Shown: piece after piece, positions 1 to 14,034 of the stretch
Position numbering within the stretch: the stretch's first letter is position 1
Layout: each line of letters starts with the position of its first letter
Assembly: GCA_002224055.1 (NCBI GenBank)
Contig: AZLU01000049.1
Location: forward strand, 1 to 64,000
Origin: Pezizomycotina sp. ARF18
Taxonomy: Eukaryota; Ascomycota
Direction of reading: 5' to 3'
DNA length: 64,000 nt
Notes under the pieces: model-generated
What the model was told of the DNA's origin: nothing
The model's database searches: none
What the model saw: only the letters and a program-made list of their open reading frames with translations
Made by a program: the position numbers and the translations under genes

Positions 1-1844
1 TATTCCTCTATATATTAATTTTCGTTCGCCCATGTTACCAATTGTTCCCTTTACCTTATTTTTCTACATCCCGGTTTAGTACTTCAAAAAAGGCTCGTCC
101 TAGTCATGATCTAATTTCTATTTCTTTTTTCTCCTTTGGTCTTTTTTAATTCGGGGTTTTGCTTTTCCTTTGTTGCGTTTTGTTTCTCATCCTTGCTTTT
201 TGAAACGGTTCTATTTTTTGCGTCTTTTTTTATCTTAAGCTACTTCATCCCTTATAAAATTCTTTTGTTGAAGTTTGGTATATCTTCGTTTTCTTTTTCA
301 TTAAACACACATGACGTCTCGGGATTTTGGGGTGGTTTTCAGAACGTATAAAGTCTTTTTTCCTTCAATTGCTATTTTGTAACGATTTTACACAGCTTGG
401 TTTTACTGCATGTCGGGTTCCTCTGGCTTTTTTTCTACTTTTCTTCATTTTACTTAACCTTCTTTTCTATATAATTCATTTACTCTTTTTCTTCTCAATC
501 TTTGATACCTTCGCTTCGGTTTGGCTTTCTCTTCTGTCCTTTCTTTCCCTCATACCATTGGGCCTTTCATTTGTCAAATGTAAAAACAATATTTGTCGTT
601 ATATTCCCGAGTATATGTTTTTCTGGTTGCCGTTTTTCAATTTCAAATCGTGCACATGTCACGGTTCATAGTACTTGCTTGATTTCTTTTTTTTTTCTGT
701 CCCCATCTCTTATTTCACTACAATTTTTTTACGTCATTTATTAATTTACCAGCCACCAGAATATGGCATTTTCTTCGTATTTCTTTTGAAAAGAATAATC
801 TTCATGTACAGATGAGTTTTGTTTATTTCGTCTCATTTTGTATTTCTTCTGGAGATCGAAAAAACAAATTAACAAAAAATACTACTTTTTGTTGATGGAT
901 CAATCTTGTACAATTTTTTAGTATATATTTTCTCACCAGATGGGCTACTGTTAGAAGTAGTCCGAGTTTTATTTTCAAACAGAACTATATCCTGTTATAG
1001 TTTCTCTTTTCTGAACTTTTCTCTTCTCTGTCTAGAAAGAAAAGAAAAACATTCAAATAATAAAAAAATATATTCGAACAGAAACCTCCCACCGTTCTCT
1101 CATTTTTCTCGCGATCTCTTGCAATTGTATGGTACACATCTCTATTTCTCTTATTGTGATTCAAGTATGAATCAGTTCCCAAATTCATTAAACTTGCACC
1201 GGAGTTTTTTTTTTTCTCCTTTCTCTATCTTTCACTTTGGCGTATTTTAACGAAGCGATTAATAAAAATTTGACGATGGCGGGAAATTTCCTCAAAACGG
1301 ATGGAACAATTCCTTTTTCCATTATAGTTTATAAAATAGATTAGATTAACCAGCTAATGTAAATAAAAACTTCGAAGAGATATTTAGCAACAGGATAAAC
1401 CAGTAGTATTTATCTACCTTGATAATAAAGTCATGAGAAATTATTTTAGAGGTGATCTTTTTTCGGTGTGTGCGGTCTGCCATTTAATTGCACGCTGTGT
1501 ATTACATAATCGGCCTTTGGTAATTATTTTTTCGCTAAGGCTCCTTAGACTGCTCTCTCACGCACTTAACCTCCGGACCACGCTTTTACTTTCTCACAAA
1601 AAGCTAGATAGGCTAGCTACCCTCAACTACACAAAAACACACGACGCCTTCTTCCCCTCTCTCTTCCCTCCTGTCTACGCTTAAACTCCTTGCTTATTTA
1701 CCCTATCACCTTACTCCCGTTATATATATCTCTTTTTACACAGAAACGCAGCTGGTAAAAAGTAGCAGGAAACAGATATCCACGAAAAACAGCCTCCCAA
1801 ACAGCTTGTAAACCCAAGCCAAAACAGGACACAAGACAAAAAGC
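1..1844. other. Intergenic, T-rich, no gene seen
   Basis: Strongly T-rich on the + strand, with many poly-T and poly-A runs. Short open frames here encode only Phe/Ser/Leu-rich strings with no family resemblance, as expected from T-rich noncoding DNA. The last 100 bases are the leader of RPT5. Confidence 0.6.
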
Positions 1845-3591
<1,747 letters not shown>

Positions 3592-5849
3592 CCTCGTGCC
3601 CAACAATCTCATTTTTTCGTCTTTTTTCTTTATATAGTATATAATGGGGGACCTCCACAACACCGGGGAAAATTCAAATTTTGGAAAATCTCACGTGTGC
3701 CTGTGGTATGGTGATGATAATCGCGAAAAACATTATTATTAAAAAACCTTAATTTAATGACTTTTTTCTCCCTTCTCTCCGTATTTTTTCGCTAGACGAC
3801 TGTTGTATAAAGAAGACTAGGCACGACACTTTGTATTCATTCATTATCATTACTACGAAAAAAGGGGGAAAAAAAACCTAGATAGATAAATTTCAAAGTG
3901 CGTCATAAATATGGCGAAATAAATGCGAAAAGCTTTCATTATTTTTTTTTATATTTGAAGAATCTAGATTCCTTTTGGATTATATATAAGAACAAAAAGC
4001 ATACGAACTACAGTTACATTTACAGTGCCGCTTTTTCTTCTAGGTTAGGAAGCATAGAAGGGTTAAAAGAGAATAGCAGTTAAACTAGTCTCGGACCCTC
4101 CTTTGGAGGGTCGAGACTAAGTTAAACGTAATAAAATTTTTTTTTTTTTTTTAAAAAAAAGGAAGATCTGATTCGATCCCTCAAGTATAGCGTATCGCGT
4201 ATGATGTTTAATATATCCGCCGAGTATAGTAGAACGAGGTGGTGTCGTCGCTGACGTGTACCCGCGCCCCCTTCCTTCTGCAGCATTACTTAAACCGTTA
4301 AACTACTTCGTTATTTTTAATATATCTGACGATTGTATTGTTATATAGACGCAGTGTATCGCGGTGACGGCCTGACGGGGTCGGAACAAAATAGAATAAA
4401 TTTTCTGCCCTGAAGTTTGAAACAATCTCTTTGATATCGACACCTCCATCTCTCAAACTTTTACCTCTTTCCCCCATAACAAAGAACGTTTTTAGATGGG
4501 ATGACAGGGCCACCCCTTCGAAACTGATCGAAACAATGGCGCAATATAAGGAGAAATACCCCCAAAAAAGGGAATCTGAATTCTAGGAGAGTAAATAATA
4601 AACCTGCGAGAGTGATTAATTAATTAGAAAGAAATTTCGAGTCCTTTCGTTCTGTCGAGAACTGAGAGAGAAGGGGAGATTAATGATTATATCGTATAGG
4701 GGAATGTCATCATCATCTCGTATCGGTGAATAATAATAAGCATTTGTTTTCCGTCAAACCAAGAAACACTTTTTATAATAATAATAGCTTATATATCCAA
4801 CGCGGGTTGTTATTTCCCATAGAAAAGAGTCAGTAAGCCCCTAGGAACCTTTAGAAACGTCAAGCGGTTCAACAAGGGTTGATTTCTCTTCCTTCTTTTG
4901 TTCCATTACCGCGTTGTTTTTTTTGTGGCGTCGGACCTGGTGGCCACACCGATTCGTTTATCTCAAGGAGGTCAGTATGGCACACACTTCCTGACTCTAG
5001 GAGGTATTTTTCTTTTCTATTGCTCGGAGAATGTTTTGAAATATTCAAAAATCCAAGGACATTTTTCGCAAGTTTGATGCCACTTTGGGTATTTCGCTGC
5101 GTCTTAGGTCCTCTTGGGGAGTGGGATCCACCCCACTCAACCCAACAGAACCAACCTTGTCTTTTTTTCTTAAATGTTCCAACGAAAGCAACCCACGGTT
5201 ATGCCGCGTGATGGCTTGCTTTAGTTTGGCTGTATGATTTTTTTCTTGCTACTAAAGAGCTTTGGGGGTTTACCTCCGTTGAAAGGGTATTAGATTGTGC
5301 AGTTTGCAGCATGCGGCGCCCTTGAAAAAAAGGAAAAAATAGTTAATGATAATCGTAAATAAACGTATGATGTAGGTTACTTACATTACTTTCGTTGCAT
5401 ATAATAATCGTTTAAGACTGTCTTTCCCCGTTTTTTTTTTTTTTTTGCTTTTCAAACATGTTAAGAATGAGATAAATATAAGACTCAGGCACCGACACCG
5501 ACCCGCGCGGAAGGGGGGAAAGTGAAATAAAGAAAGGAAATAATAAGAGCTCTCTATTGGTATACAAACCAGACCTTTCGCACCTTTTTTTCCCCCAATC
5601 TTCTCTTCTCCAGCTGATTCTCCACACTTTTTCTTTTTCTTTTCAATTTTTGTTTGGAGCTGTCAGACGACAGACGAGTTTGTACTAGCGAAAGTAAGGA
5701 AACAATATTAATAGCTTGGTCAGGAACAATAATAGTAATTATAATCGATATCCACTTTGCTGCGAACGAAATCCATCAATTAGTTCTCTGTTCTCGGCAA
5801 AAAAGGAAAGATATAATAGGATAATACTTCCCCCACAAAACGAGAAATA
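3592..5849. other. Intergenic, AT-rich, with one long hairpin
   Basis: I see no convincing gene. The stretch holds poly-A/T runs and a strong inverted repeat at 4079-4125 (listed separately). An open frame of 110 codons at 4879-5211 has no recognisable content and is not called. Confidence 0.5.
4079..4125. repeat. Long imperfect hairpin followed by a T-run
   Basis: Two 7-bp arms stack: AGTCTCG (4087-4093) pairs with CGAGACT (4112-4118), and ACCCTCC (4095-4101) pairs with GGAGGGT (4105-4111). One G (4094) is bulged and the loop is TTT. Outer bases (TTAAACT against AGTTAA with one bulged A) extend the stem to about 20 bp. A 16-nt T-run starts about 18 bases after it. No Pol III A or B box was found upstream, so it may be a structured 3' end or a small foldback rather than an RNA gene. 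Confidence 0.6.
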
Positions 5850-7655
5850 ATGCCTGGAATACACCGCTCGTTGTCGCAGGCCCTGCGCATGCCATTCACC
5901 ATGCCTTCGAATAACTCCTCCCAAAATTCCGGCCATAGGATATCGGTGGTATCGGATCACTCCGCCTCTGGCGCAACCCCTTCTTCCTCCGTATATAACT
6001 CCCAGCGCAACTCGCATATCGAACCTACAGGCGGTTACAGCCCAGACGACGAACGTTCGCCGTCGACTCCCACAGCGAACGTGCAGTACAGCACTAGCGA
6101 CACTAGCAACGACGTATCCCGGCGCAGCTTCGCGCCAACGGCGTACGCCAGCAACAACGGTATCAGCCAGCCTATAATATCGAGTCACGAGCGAGATGCG
6201 TCACTGTCGACGCTCCCGTCCATGCGCGATTCCGCGTATATGCAACAGCAGCAATTCCACGGCAACATCGCATTCGACAACGTCGGCGACCCCTTTCCTT
6301 CACCCCTGACACCCAATGCGGCGACATTTTGATAAACCGCCCGAGGATAACGATGCGGCCAGGCACAGCAGGCATTCCAGCAGGGATTTCCGTTTCTCCA
6401 CGACGTCGAGCTTATACAACGACAATTACGACAGTACGAGTCTGTACACAATCGACAGTAAAATTGACGATGATGCGCTGAACACGCTTGCACCGCGGCC
6501 AGGGATTCACCAGAGCGACAGTTCGGCCGGACAAGCCGTAGGACGAGCAATCACGACGGAGATTCGGACGACGACGACGCCGACTGGAACACGGAACCCG
6601 AGCGCATGAGCCTTAGTAATGTAGGTGAAGCATACATGAACCAGATGCTTCTGGGCGGAGTCTCGCCGGAGGCATCACCCTTGTCCGACAAGGTTATTAT
6701 GATTGGCAAGGAGACGGGGAAGTATAAGGACATGGACAAGGACAAGGACAGGGATAAAGGCAAAATGCGAGATGGAAAAGATGGATTAATGATGACGATG
6801 AGGAATTATATACAACGGAGACGTACCTGCTAGGGCTTCCACACCGAAACCAGGAGCTGAAGGTTTTGGCGTTAAGGAAAACGGGGAATCATCGTCTTCC
6901 GCAGCGGTAGCGCAACTGCACGGCAGTTACGGCAGCGACTCCTACGGCGACGGGAACTACCGGATATGCAGATAGCAACAACAAGCGGAATAGCAAGAGG
7001 CAGAGTGTGGCTGTGGCAACGGGAGGAGAGCCTCGAAGTTCTGAGAGAAGAAATTTGGAGGCTTATGTCGGTAGTGGAGGACGAAGTAGACAAACGGGAA
7101 CGGATGAGAGCCGAAATGAAAACTTTCAAGCAGGTTATGTATGTTGTTTTTCCGCGCATATCTCGTCTTACCTGGTCCTTGCACCTACTTTTGTTCCCTC
7201 ATTTGTGAAATGGCGTGCTAATCATAAGCAACACGTCGCACAATGTAGGTACCACAACACCAAGTGTCTCATCAAGAAACTCGCATGTGGACTTGAATAA
7301 GTCGTATATGCGCATCCAGCCGCTGCTCAACGATGCTGGAAGATTTCCAGATCCTGTTATCTTCCCATTGACCGTTGGAGCGTTGATGAAGCTGAATGGT
7401 AAGCAATTTTGCCCCTGCGTACATATTCGAGATCGAAATCCAGGTTCGATATGTGTTAGCTGCTAAACTGTTAAACATCGTCGAATATTAAAAGCAAAGC
7501 AGTGGAAAATTGCAAAGAGCTAACCTTTTTTCCAAACCTTTCTTACAGATGCTACCCTGACAAGCCTGATTGTCTTTTATGGCCTCCAACAGGCTGATAT
7601 GCAGTACTACAGCAAGTTTTCAGCATTGCGAGATCACCTCGGTATCGATCCTTAA
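5850..7655 (+). CDS. Unrecognised low-complexity protein
   Basis: I do not recognise the family. The N-terminal two thirds is Ser/Thr/Asn/Gln-rich (for example NNSSQNSGHRISVVSDHSA) and looks disordered. A short charged repeat of Lys/Asp (MDKDKDRDKGK) lies near 6731-6770, and a coiled-coil-like Arg/Glu stretch (DEVDKRERMRAEMKTFKQ) near 7080-7133. The C-terminus looks folded: SYMRIQPLLNDAGRF, then DPVIFPLTVGALMKLND, then FYGLQQADMQYYSKFSAL, ending at TAA 7653-7655. Introns are at about 7134-7248 and 7399-7548 (GTAAGC to TTACAG). Frame changes occur near 6320 and 6610. The start at 5850 is the first ATG of a long open frame after an AT-rich leader. Function unknown; the conserved-looking C-terminus suggests a fungal orthologue group. 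Confidence 0.7.
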
Positions 7656-8256
7656 AAATGCCTTTGGAGGTTCCACTTGCCGCTTTCTTTACTGTCGCTT
7701 CTTCGCAGTTCGAGCTATCGTTGAATATGCTTTCTACTTCGCGTCCTTTTTCTTTGGCTTTAGGATTGGTGGTGTTTTGTATATTTACCTGGAGGTCCTT
7801 TCTTCCTTTCTTTCTTTGTATTATACCTTCATATAAATTAGCATGCTTGTGGTGCGGATGAGGAGATATGGAGTACTTTTTGATACTGGTCAATTTGATT
7901 TTTATATATAATGAAATAAATGAAATACTACAAAAACCTGCCTGAAAAACTATAATACTCGGTTTGAAAAGTTCACTGGTTGCTTTATAATACGATATTC
8001 AAGTCCCGGTTTCTAAGAAATCAACCGTGGCTATAAAGGCACTCGAAGAGGGTTTAGCTGAGCGGACTTTGTCTGCATCGAAGAAAGGATCCTGTGGATG
8101 ATAACTGTTGGTTTGGTCATCTCTATAAGTCGACTGAGTTTCGAAAGTGAGGATAGCAAGGGATCTTCTGTAGATTTCATAGGTGATTTGTCACCGCAGT
8201 ATATATTATTTCTTTGGTGACATTATTTATTTATTTTTATTTATTTATTTTAGAAT

Positions 8257-8295
<39 letters not shown>

Positions 8296-8631
8296 ATATA
8301 AATAATCTCAGGGTCGGTATTACCGTTATTGATTTCCTCGTTCATGATCGTCCTTTTATTCCCCTGCGCCCTCTCTATTTTGTTCTCCATATAAAGTGTA
8401 TAATCCACCACCTCGTCCCTTTATTATTTTACATCACGACTTTCAAGAATTGCCCTTTGACGAAATCAATACATCGTGTATCGTCTAGGCATCTAAATAA
8501 AATTACAGATATTATCTCATTCTACTTGTAACAAATTGCTAAATCCCTATATAAAGATATCGAATATATGCTGTTCACACACTCTCAATATTAAAAGATC
8601 TTGAATTGTTAAACAGCATCTACAGGTCGCA
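7656..8631. other. Intergenic with a GA microsatellite
   Basis: AT-rich spacer between two genes on the same strand. It holds a (GA)n run at 8259-8292 and no gene that I can support. Confidence 0.5.
8259..8292. repeat. (GA)17 microsatellite
   Basis: About 17 uninterrupted GA units. It lies about 340 bases upstream of the PARP-type zinc finger gene start. Confidence 0.9.
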
Positions 8632-10638
8632 ATGGCCTTTATCGTGTTGGTAGTAAGTTTATCCTTTCAACGAAAAGCTTCCCTTCCATCAGCTCCCGCG
8701 ATGCTTTGTTGAAGGTTTAATTGTTCAGCGTCATCTCTCCTCTGCTCCACAAGCCTTCCATCATGCCCATCTGCTCTCTCTCCGTGGGTCCCTCTATACC
8801 CTACTTTTGAAAGCATATATCCTCTCTAACGTGAACACTTTCTAACCTCTTTCCACTACAAAAATTTCGCGGAATCTACAGAGGTGTCGCCATCAGCCAG
8901 GCTAAGTGCCACGGAGGAATTTGTAATAAGCAGCAGAAGATTCAGAAAGGCGAGCTTCGTCTTGGTACCTGGCTTGATCCCGCTGAGAGGGTTGGGAGGG
9001 CCATCCTCACTGGGAGTGGAAGCACTGGTATGTCCTTTTTTAACATGATGAAAGAATCAGGACCTAATGGAGCGGCTTTGCTGATGCTTGAGAAATCTGT
9101 ACCATAGGGGGGAAGTCACTCCAAAGATCCTCGATAACATTAGGAAGGCCATATACGACGATCTTGAGGCCCTTGACGGCTTCGGGGAGTTTGACGAGAG
9201 TACGAGTATTACAAGAAAGCTATCCGCCGTGCCTTCGAGCAGGGACATGTTGATGATGAGGATTGGAGGGTGTAAGTACAATCTTGTTGTCCTCTGTCAA
9301 ATTTGCCATCACCCGCAGAGCCACACATTCTTTAGTCCGGTTTACAATCCCAAAATTCTGATCTCGTAAACAGGACCCAGACTTTAATCGTCCTGGGAAG
9401 CGTGGAATGGGCGCACCAAGGAAGCGTGCTGAGAAAGTAGAGGTTCGTCTCCGGACATCCCTAGCTGTATACGCATTTTTTCGAGGGAACGTCCTTGGTT
9501 TTCGCCTCTTAGAAGACAGACTAACAGAAATCAATTTCTATCTATGTTCTATACGCTTCAGGAGAATGATTCGGACAAAGAGTAGGTTGCCCATTAGCCT
9601 TCTTAGTTCTACTATCTCCTGGGCTTTGTATCCTTTGCAGCTGCTGAACTGGCTATTAACTACACTCTATTTCCTTATTTATTCGCAGGAACCAAGAATA
9701 TATTCCCGAATCCCAGCCAAAGCCCAAGAGAGGACGTAAGAAAGCTTCCAATAAATTGCGCAAGATGACGACGACGTGATCATTATTGAAAGCGAGCCGG
9801 AACAACCCAAGCAGCAGAAGAAAGTCCCCAAGAAGACTGCGAAGAAGCCCACGAAGAAAACGGCACAAGCCGATGATGGATACAAGCCGAAGAGGGGCAG
9901 GGCAGGCCGAGGAAAGTTGTAGAGCATACGGCTGACGAGTCTCCCAAGAAAGATAATGGTGTCGTTGAATCGAAGCCATCCGCTCAGGATCGCAAAAGGA
10001 AGGTGGAAGACGACGGCTTTGCAGAGAACGACAATGAAGCTAACGAAGAAGCGGACAATCCAAAGAAGAAGGCCCGCAAGGAGATAGGCAAGACCGAGCT
10101 AGGTCTTCATCGGAACGCCAATGGAGCTGTTAGCACGGAGGGTTGTATGGGTGTCACCGTGGATGATAGTGGCGACCGCAATCGCAAGAGCCAGGACAAT
10201 CATATCAATGGCGATACCAATGCCAGTATCATTCAGACTACTAACGGTGGTATTGATTTCAACGAAAATTTTGCTGTCGATAGTAATGCCGAATCCAATG
10301 ACCACGTTAATGGCAAATTTAAGGACGCTAGCAACGGAAATATCAATGGCGATATCAACGGTAATGCCAATGATCATAGGAATGGCTCTTTTGATGAGCA
10401 CGCTAATAGAAAGGCTCATGAGCAATTCGGCGATGCTAGTGGTTGCACTGACGAGCACGATAGCGGATATTTCAACGGAGAGTCCATCGGATGTCTAAGT
10501 GAAAACATTTTTGAAGTCGCCTCTGAATATTGTCCCCGGTTGGTGATGGTAGCGAATAAGTTAAGCTATGTACACAAAAAGGATTTTACGGAAGAGATGG
10601 TTTTAGAAGGAAAGGCACGATTAATATTTAAAAGATGA
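8632..10638 (+). CDS. PARP-type zinc finger protein with an Asn-rich tail
   Basis: The N-terminal part matches the fungal PARP-type zinc finger, a nick- and break-binding DNA module. Visible are KCHGGIC with KIQKGELRLGTW (about 8890-8975), the signature WEWKHW before an intron (8998-9025), then VTPKILDNIRKAIYDDLEAL and a conserved DEDW near 9260. Introns follow at about 9271-9373, 9440-9560 and 9573-9687. After the finger comes a basic KKxKKxAKK tract and DDDDVIIIESEPE (9764-9802), which fits a SUMO-interacting motif. The last 210 codons are rich in Asn, Gly and Asp with NG/ND repeats (10170-10500), and the gene ends at TGA 10636-10638. No PARP catalytic domain is present. A small first exon at 8632 encodes a Tyr-Arg-Val start typical of the finger. 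The fourth zinc ligand appears as Glu instead of Cys after the splice, perhaps a sequence error. Confidence 0.75.
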
Positions 10639-13010
10639 GTTACTTTCTTCTTTCTTTCTTTTTCCTTTCTCTCCTTTTTCTTTGATTTGCTATATTTCCT
10701 AAGTTTTTCTTTTTCTTATAGGTGCATATTTTGCTTGTAGGGGCGTCTCAGGGCGGTTTGGAGGTTGTCGTTAGGATTTGCTTGAGGGTTTTCTTTTTAT
10801 CTACGCTGTTAACATGTTCATGCTGCTGGCTCTTTACTACTATCCTAGCTCCGAGATGGAGATTTCTTTACTTTTAATTTTATCATTTAGCAATTGTTAC
10901 TTTTGGCACTCAAGAAACTCTCAGGGGAAGATAGAAGATAAGAGATTTTAATGAATCCAAAAACAATCTAAGGCGAAATTGGCTGGCGCTTAAAGTCATC
11001 TAACGATATATCTCTAGTGTAATATATTACTCGGCTCATGCCAGCAGTTCTAGGATGATAAAATACTGCACGGGGATCTTCGCTCGGTATGGCCAGTATC
11101 TCATATGGCTTTATAGCCTAAGGGTGTTTGAATAGTTAAACCTATTATCGTCAATTAGTAGGTGCTAGTTGCTATTATTCGGAAGCCTGAATTTTTTTAA
11201 ATTTTTTTTTTTGAAAAGTAGACTGCTTGGAGTCAGCAAACCCCAGCTTTTATCTACCTCGCTGGGGCTGAAAACAAATGGCATCTGTCACCAGCAAGGG
11301 CCTCAATTGTTGGTTGGCCTTGCTTTGACGAGTATCATATCTAGAGATGGGGGGGAATGCCGCTGAATTTTTCTATATATATTTTTTTTTTCGCCGTCGC
11401 AAATATCGAAACATGGTGTTGAGAAACCCAAAATCTCATACCCTCTGAGCTCGTGAAGAGACGATTGCAAACTCGAAGGCACTCCCAAGTTTTCTTCGTT
11501 GCAATACCTCGTCCGCGACGAAAAAATGTACACGTATGACAAACTCAAAAAACACCATCCCCAAGGGCATCCCGATGTTTCTGCAAGGCTCATGCAAGCT
11601 TATTTCCTTTGCCAGCAAAACGACGATATCTCGTGTATGAAGAAAAACCGTTTTTGTTGTTCGTCGTTGGTCGCTTGTCGCCAAAATAATGTACGAACTA
11701 TGCACGTCCTGCTGCCGCATCCAATGGAATCTGTAGAAGCACGTAACCAAGCAGCGAAACAATTGTGGATCTCACAGGTTTTTGGATGCTTTGGATGCTT
11801 TGGTATAGGGCCGACGGAAAGGAATAGCTCCCAATCCAATAGGCACACGTCTCCCTTCCGATGTATAGCAGGGGGTAACACTATATGGATGGCCCAAGAT
11901 GCCCAGGAAAAAGAGGACATGAGACGATTCTGTTTTGATCGTCTATACCTAAATAGGCACTATAATTGAACGCCTCACTTTTTGCACACAGGGAAGTAGC
12001 AGATGTTTTTTTTTTTTTTTTTTTTTTTGCTGGCTTACTTTATAGCCCCTACTGTCTATCTTTTTCTTGCCCCTGGATTTTAGAGGTCTCGCCTCTTTGG
12101 AGGAAAAAAACCGTCGACCACCCCTTTTTCTTTTTTTCTTTTTTTCCTGACCTCGTGTATATAAGAAGAGTAATAAAAGGCGACCTGTCGTCTACTTTTT
12201 TTTTCTTATTTCTTGATTTTTTTTTTTTTTTTTCTATTCGAGTTCTTGGTTATTGTCGTTATTTTTCTCCTTGGTTCGTCGTGACTTTTTGTAAAGTTCC
12301 TTCTGTTTATTGGTATATTTCCCGAGTTTGACAGCATCCAGATTCCGGACTAATAACACCTAGTATTATAATACTAATATAATACTAAGTAATAATACTT
12401 TTAAGTATTTAATAATAATAATTTGTATTATTATTGTGTGATTTTATTTTTAATTTGTTTTTTAATATCCGAGAATTTATAATTATTGTATTTTCACAGA
12501 TTAACTGACGAAAGATCTCCTCCCCCAAAAGCTCTTCTTTTTATTGGCCACCCTTCTCGTCTTTTCTTTCCCACCTCTTCACTATTATTAGCATCAGCCG
12601 GCCTTTCCTCCTCTCTCCTCATTTCATACATATATATCATAGCTGCTTTCCTTTCTCATTGGACGATTCCATTTTTCTCTTTGTGCAACCTTCCCTTGAT
12701 ATCCTGTCTGTCACAGATACCGTCTTATCTTTTTTGTTCTTAAACTCTCGAAACTCTCTCTTTCTATTGGAAGTTGGGAGCTTTATTCCTACGAAGGCCG
12801 GCATATATCTACAGCTATTTATCCCGCATTTAACGACCAGATCATCAGACTTCAAACCCTCGAGCGGCTCTTTTCTCTCTAAACTCACGGTAAACAGCTT
12901 ATCTACTACTCCTTCAAAGGACCTCAAAAACTAGTTGAAAAGAAACAATCTACTCAAAGGCCAAGTCAACCCATCCCGAAAAAGGATTAGTAGCAACAAA
13001 AAACACAACT
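10639..13010. other. Intergenic, AT-rich, with a palindrome cluster
   Basis: I see no supported gene. An open frame of 156 codons at 11499-11969 has no recognisable content. A 26-nt T-run is at 12006-12029 and an AT palindrome cluster at 12361-12435. The last 500 bases are pyrimidine-rich and probably hold the promoter and leader of the next gene. Confidence 0.5.
12361..12435. repeat. Cluster of AT-rich palindromes
   Basis: A perfect 16-bp palindrome TAGTATTATAATACTA (12361-12376) is followed by a hairpin whose arms AATAATAATA (12411-12420) and TATTATTATT (12426-12435) enclose a 5-base loop. The whole stretch is over 85 percent A+T. It could extrude as a cruciform or act as a DNA-unwinding element; no function is shown. 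Confidence 0.7.
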
Positions 13011-14034
13011 ATGGCTTCCCCACACGCTCCGATCCCCGTCGCTACCCCTCCGCTCCACTCCCCAACGCAGTCTCAGACCCCTCCACCGCGCCCGCCGTCG
13101 GCTCCATCGGTCTACGCTCCCCGTCCGGTCCGGGTCCCCGCCTACCGTCCCGCCTTCTCGCGTCCGATGTTCATCTCCGAAGGTCCGCCGAACGTATCGT
13201 CGCAAACCCAAACCGGCCGCACGAGCTCCCCTTTAAACACCGGCATCGGCGCGCGCCGCAGCTCCTCCGCCTCGATATCCAGCATCACCGGCGCCATCAC
13301 GAATACCACCACCGATAGCAAGGAAGAAAACCCGGTCCCGCGTCCACCGTCGGGAGTCGGCGAAGGGGGCGATAGTAGGATCTCGATCTACTCTCCGGCG
13401 ACGGCGAAGGATGCTCTGGAGGAGCTGTTCAAGATCATGCGCAGGTCGGCGTCGAGTACTTCTCCCCCCGTCGGCGCCGTCAGCGTTAAGGGTTTCGTAG
13501 GCTTGCCGACGAGGTCTCCCAACTTTAGGGGTTACGGGCACAGGAGGGACGCGAGCGATGCTTCGGATTCTAGCCTCAGCGGTGCGATGTCCGGGCTTTT
13601 GTTAGGGTCCAGGTTGTCGCCGGATGCGGATTTGAGACCTTCACGTACGTTATATATCATTCTTAATATCTCTTCTCTCGATTATCTCTTTTAACCAGCT
13701 TGCTAACATTTTCGTAACTCGAACAGTGTCACCAGTCGCCCGTACCCTCGTACGCAACCCCATGGTTCGCGACCCGAGCTTCAACCGCGAACCGAGTCCG
13801 AACCCGAACGCGCCCTTGCAACCGACTGCCATCAACCCGATCGTTACGGTCAACTTGGAGGGTGTCGATGATGCCGCCGCCGAGGCCGACAACGCCAGCA
13901 GCAATAACTCGACCGCTGCCGTCATGGGCGAAATCTTCCCGCCGACTCCCGTAGAGAGTAACTCCCCTTCCTCGGAATCGCAGCAGCAGGCGCCATCGCA
14001 GCCGTCGGAGGCGCCGGATGTCAAAAGCGAATAA
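13011..14034 (+). CDS. Unrecognised Ser/Pro-rich protein
   Basis: I do not recognise the family. The protein is about 310 residues in two exons. The intron at 13645-13726 is clean (GTACGT donor, TGCTAAC branch site at 13700, CAG acceptor) and joins in frame. The N-terminus is Pro-rich (PPRPPSAPSVYAPRPVRVP), the middle Ser/Thr-rich and the C-terminus acidic with poly-Gln/Ser. A short stretch, TAKDALEELFKIMRRSAS (about 13411-13455), could be a helix. Unlike its neighbours it is free of frame changes. G+C and third-position bias fit a real gene. Probably an intrinsically disordered fungal protein; no catalytic motif is seen. Confidence 0.75.

Noticed and set aside
4879-5211. 110-codon open frame
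   Set aside because: Phe/Pro-rich string without domain or splice support.
11499-11969. Open frame of 156 codons as a gene
   Set aside because: Unusual Cys/Asn/Gln composition, overlapping open frames of similar size on the other strand, no splice or domain support.
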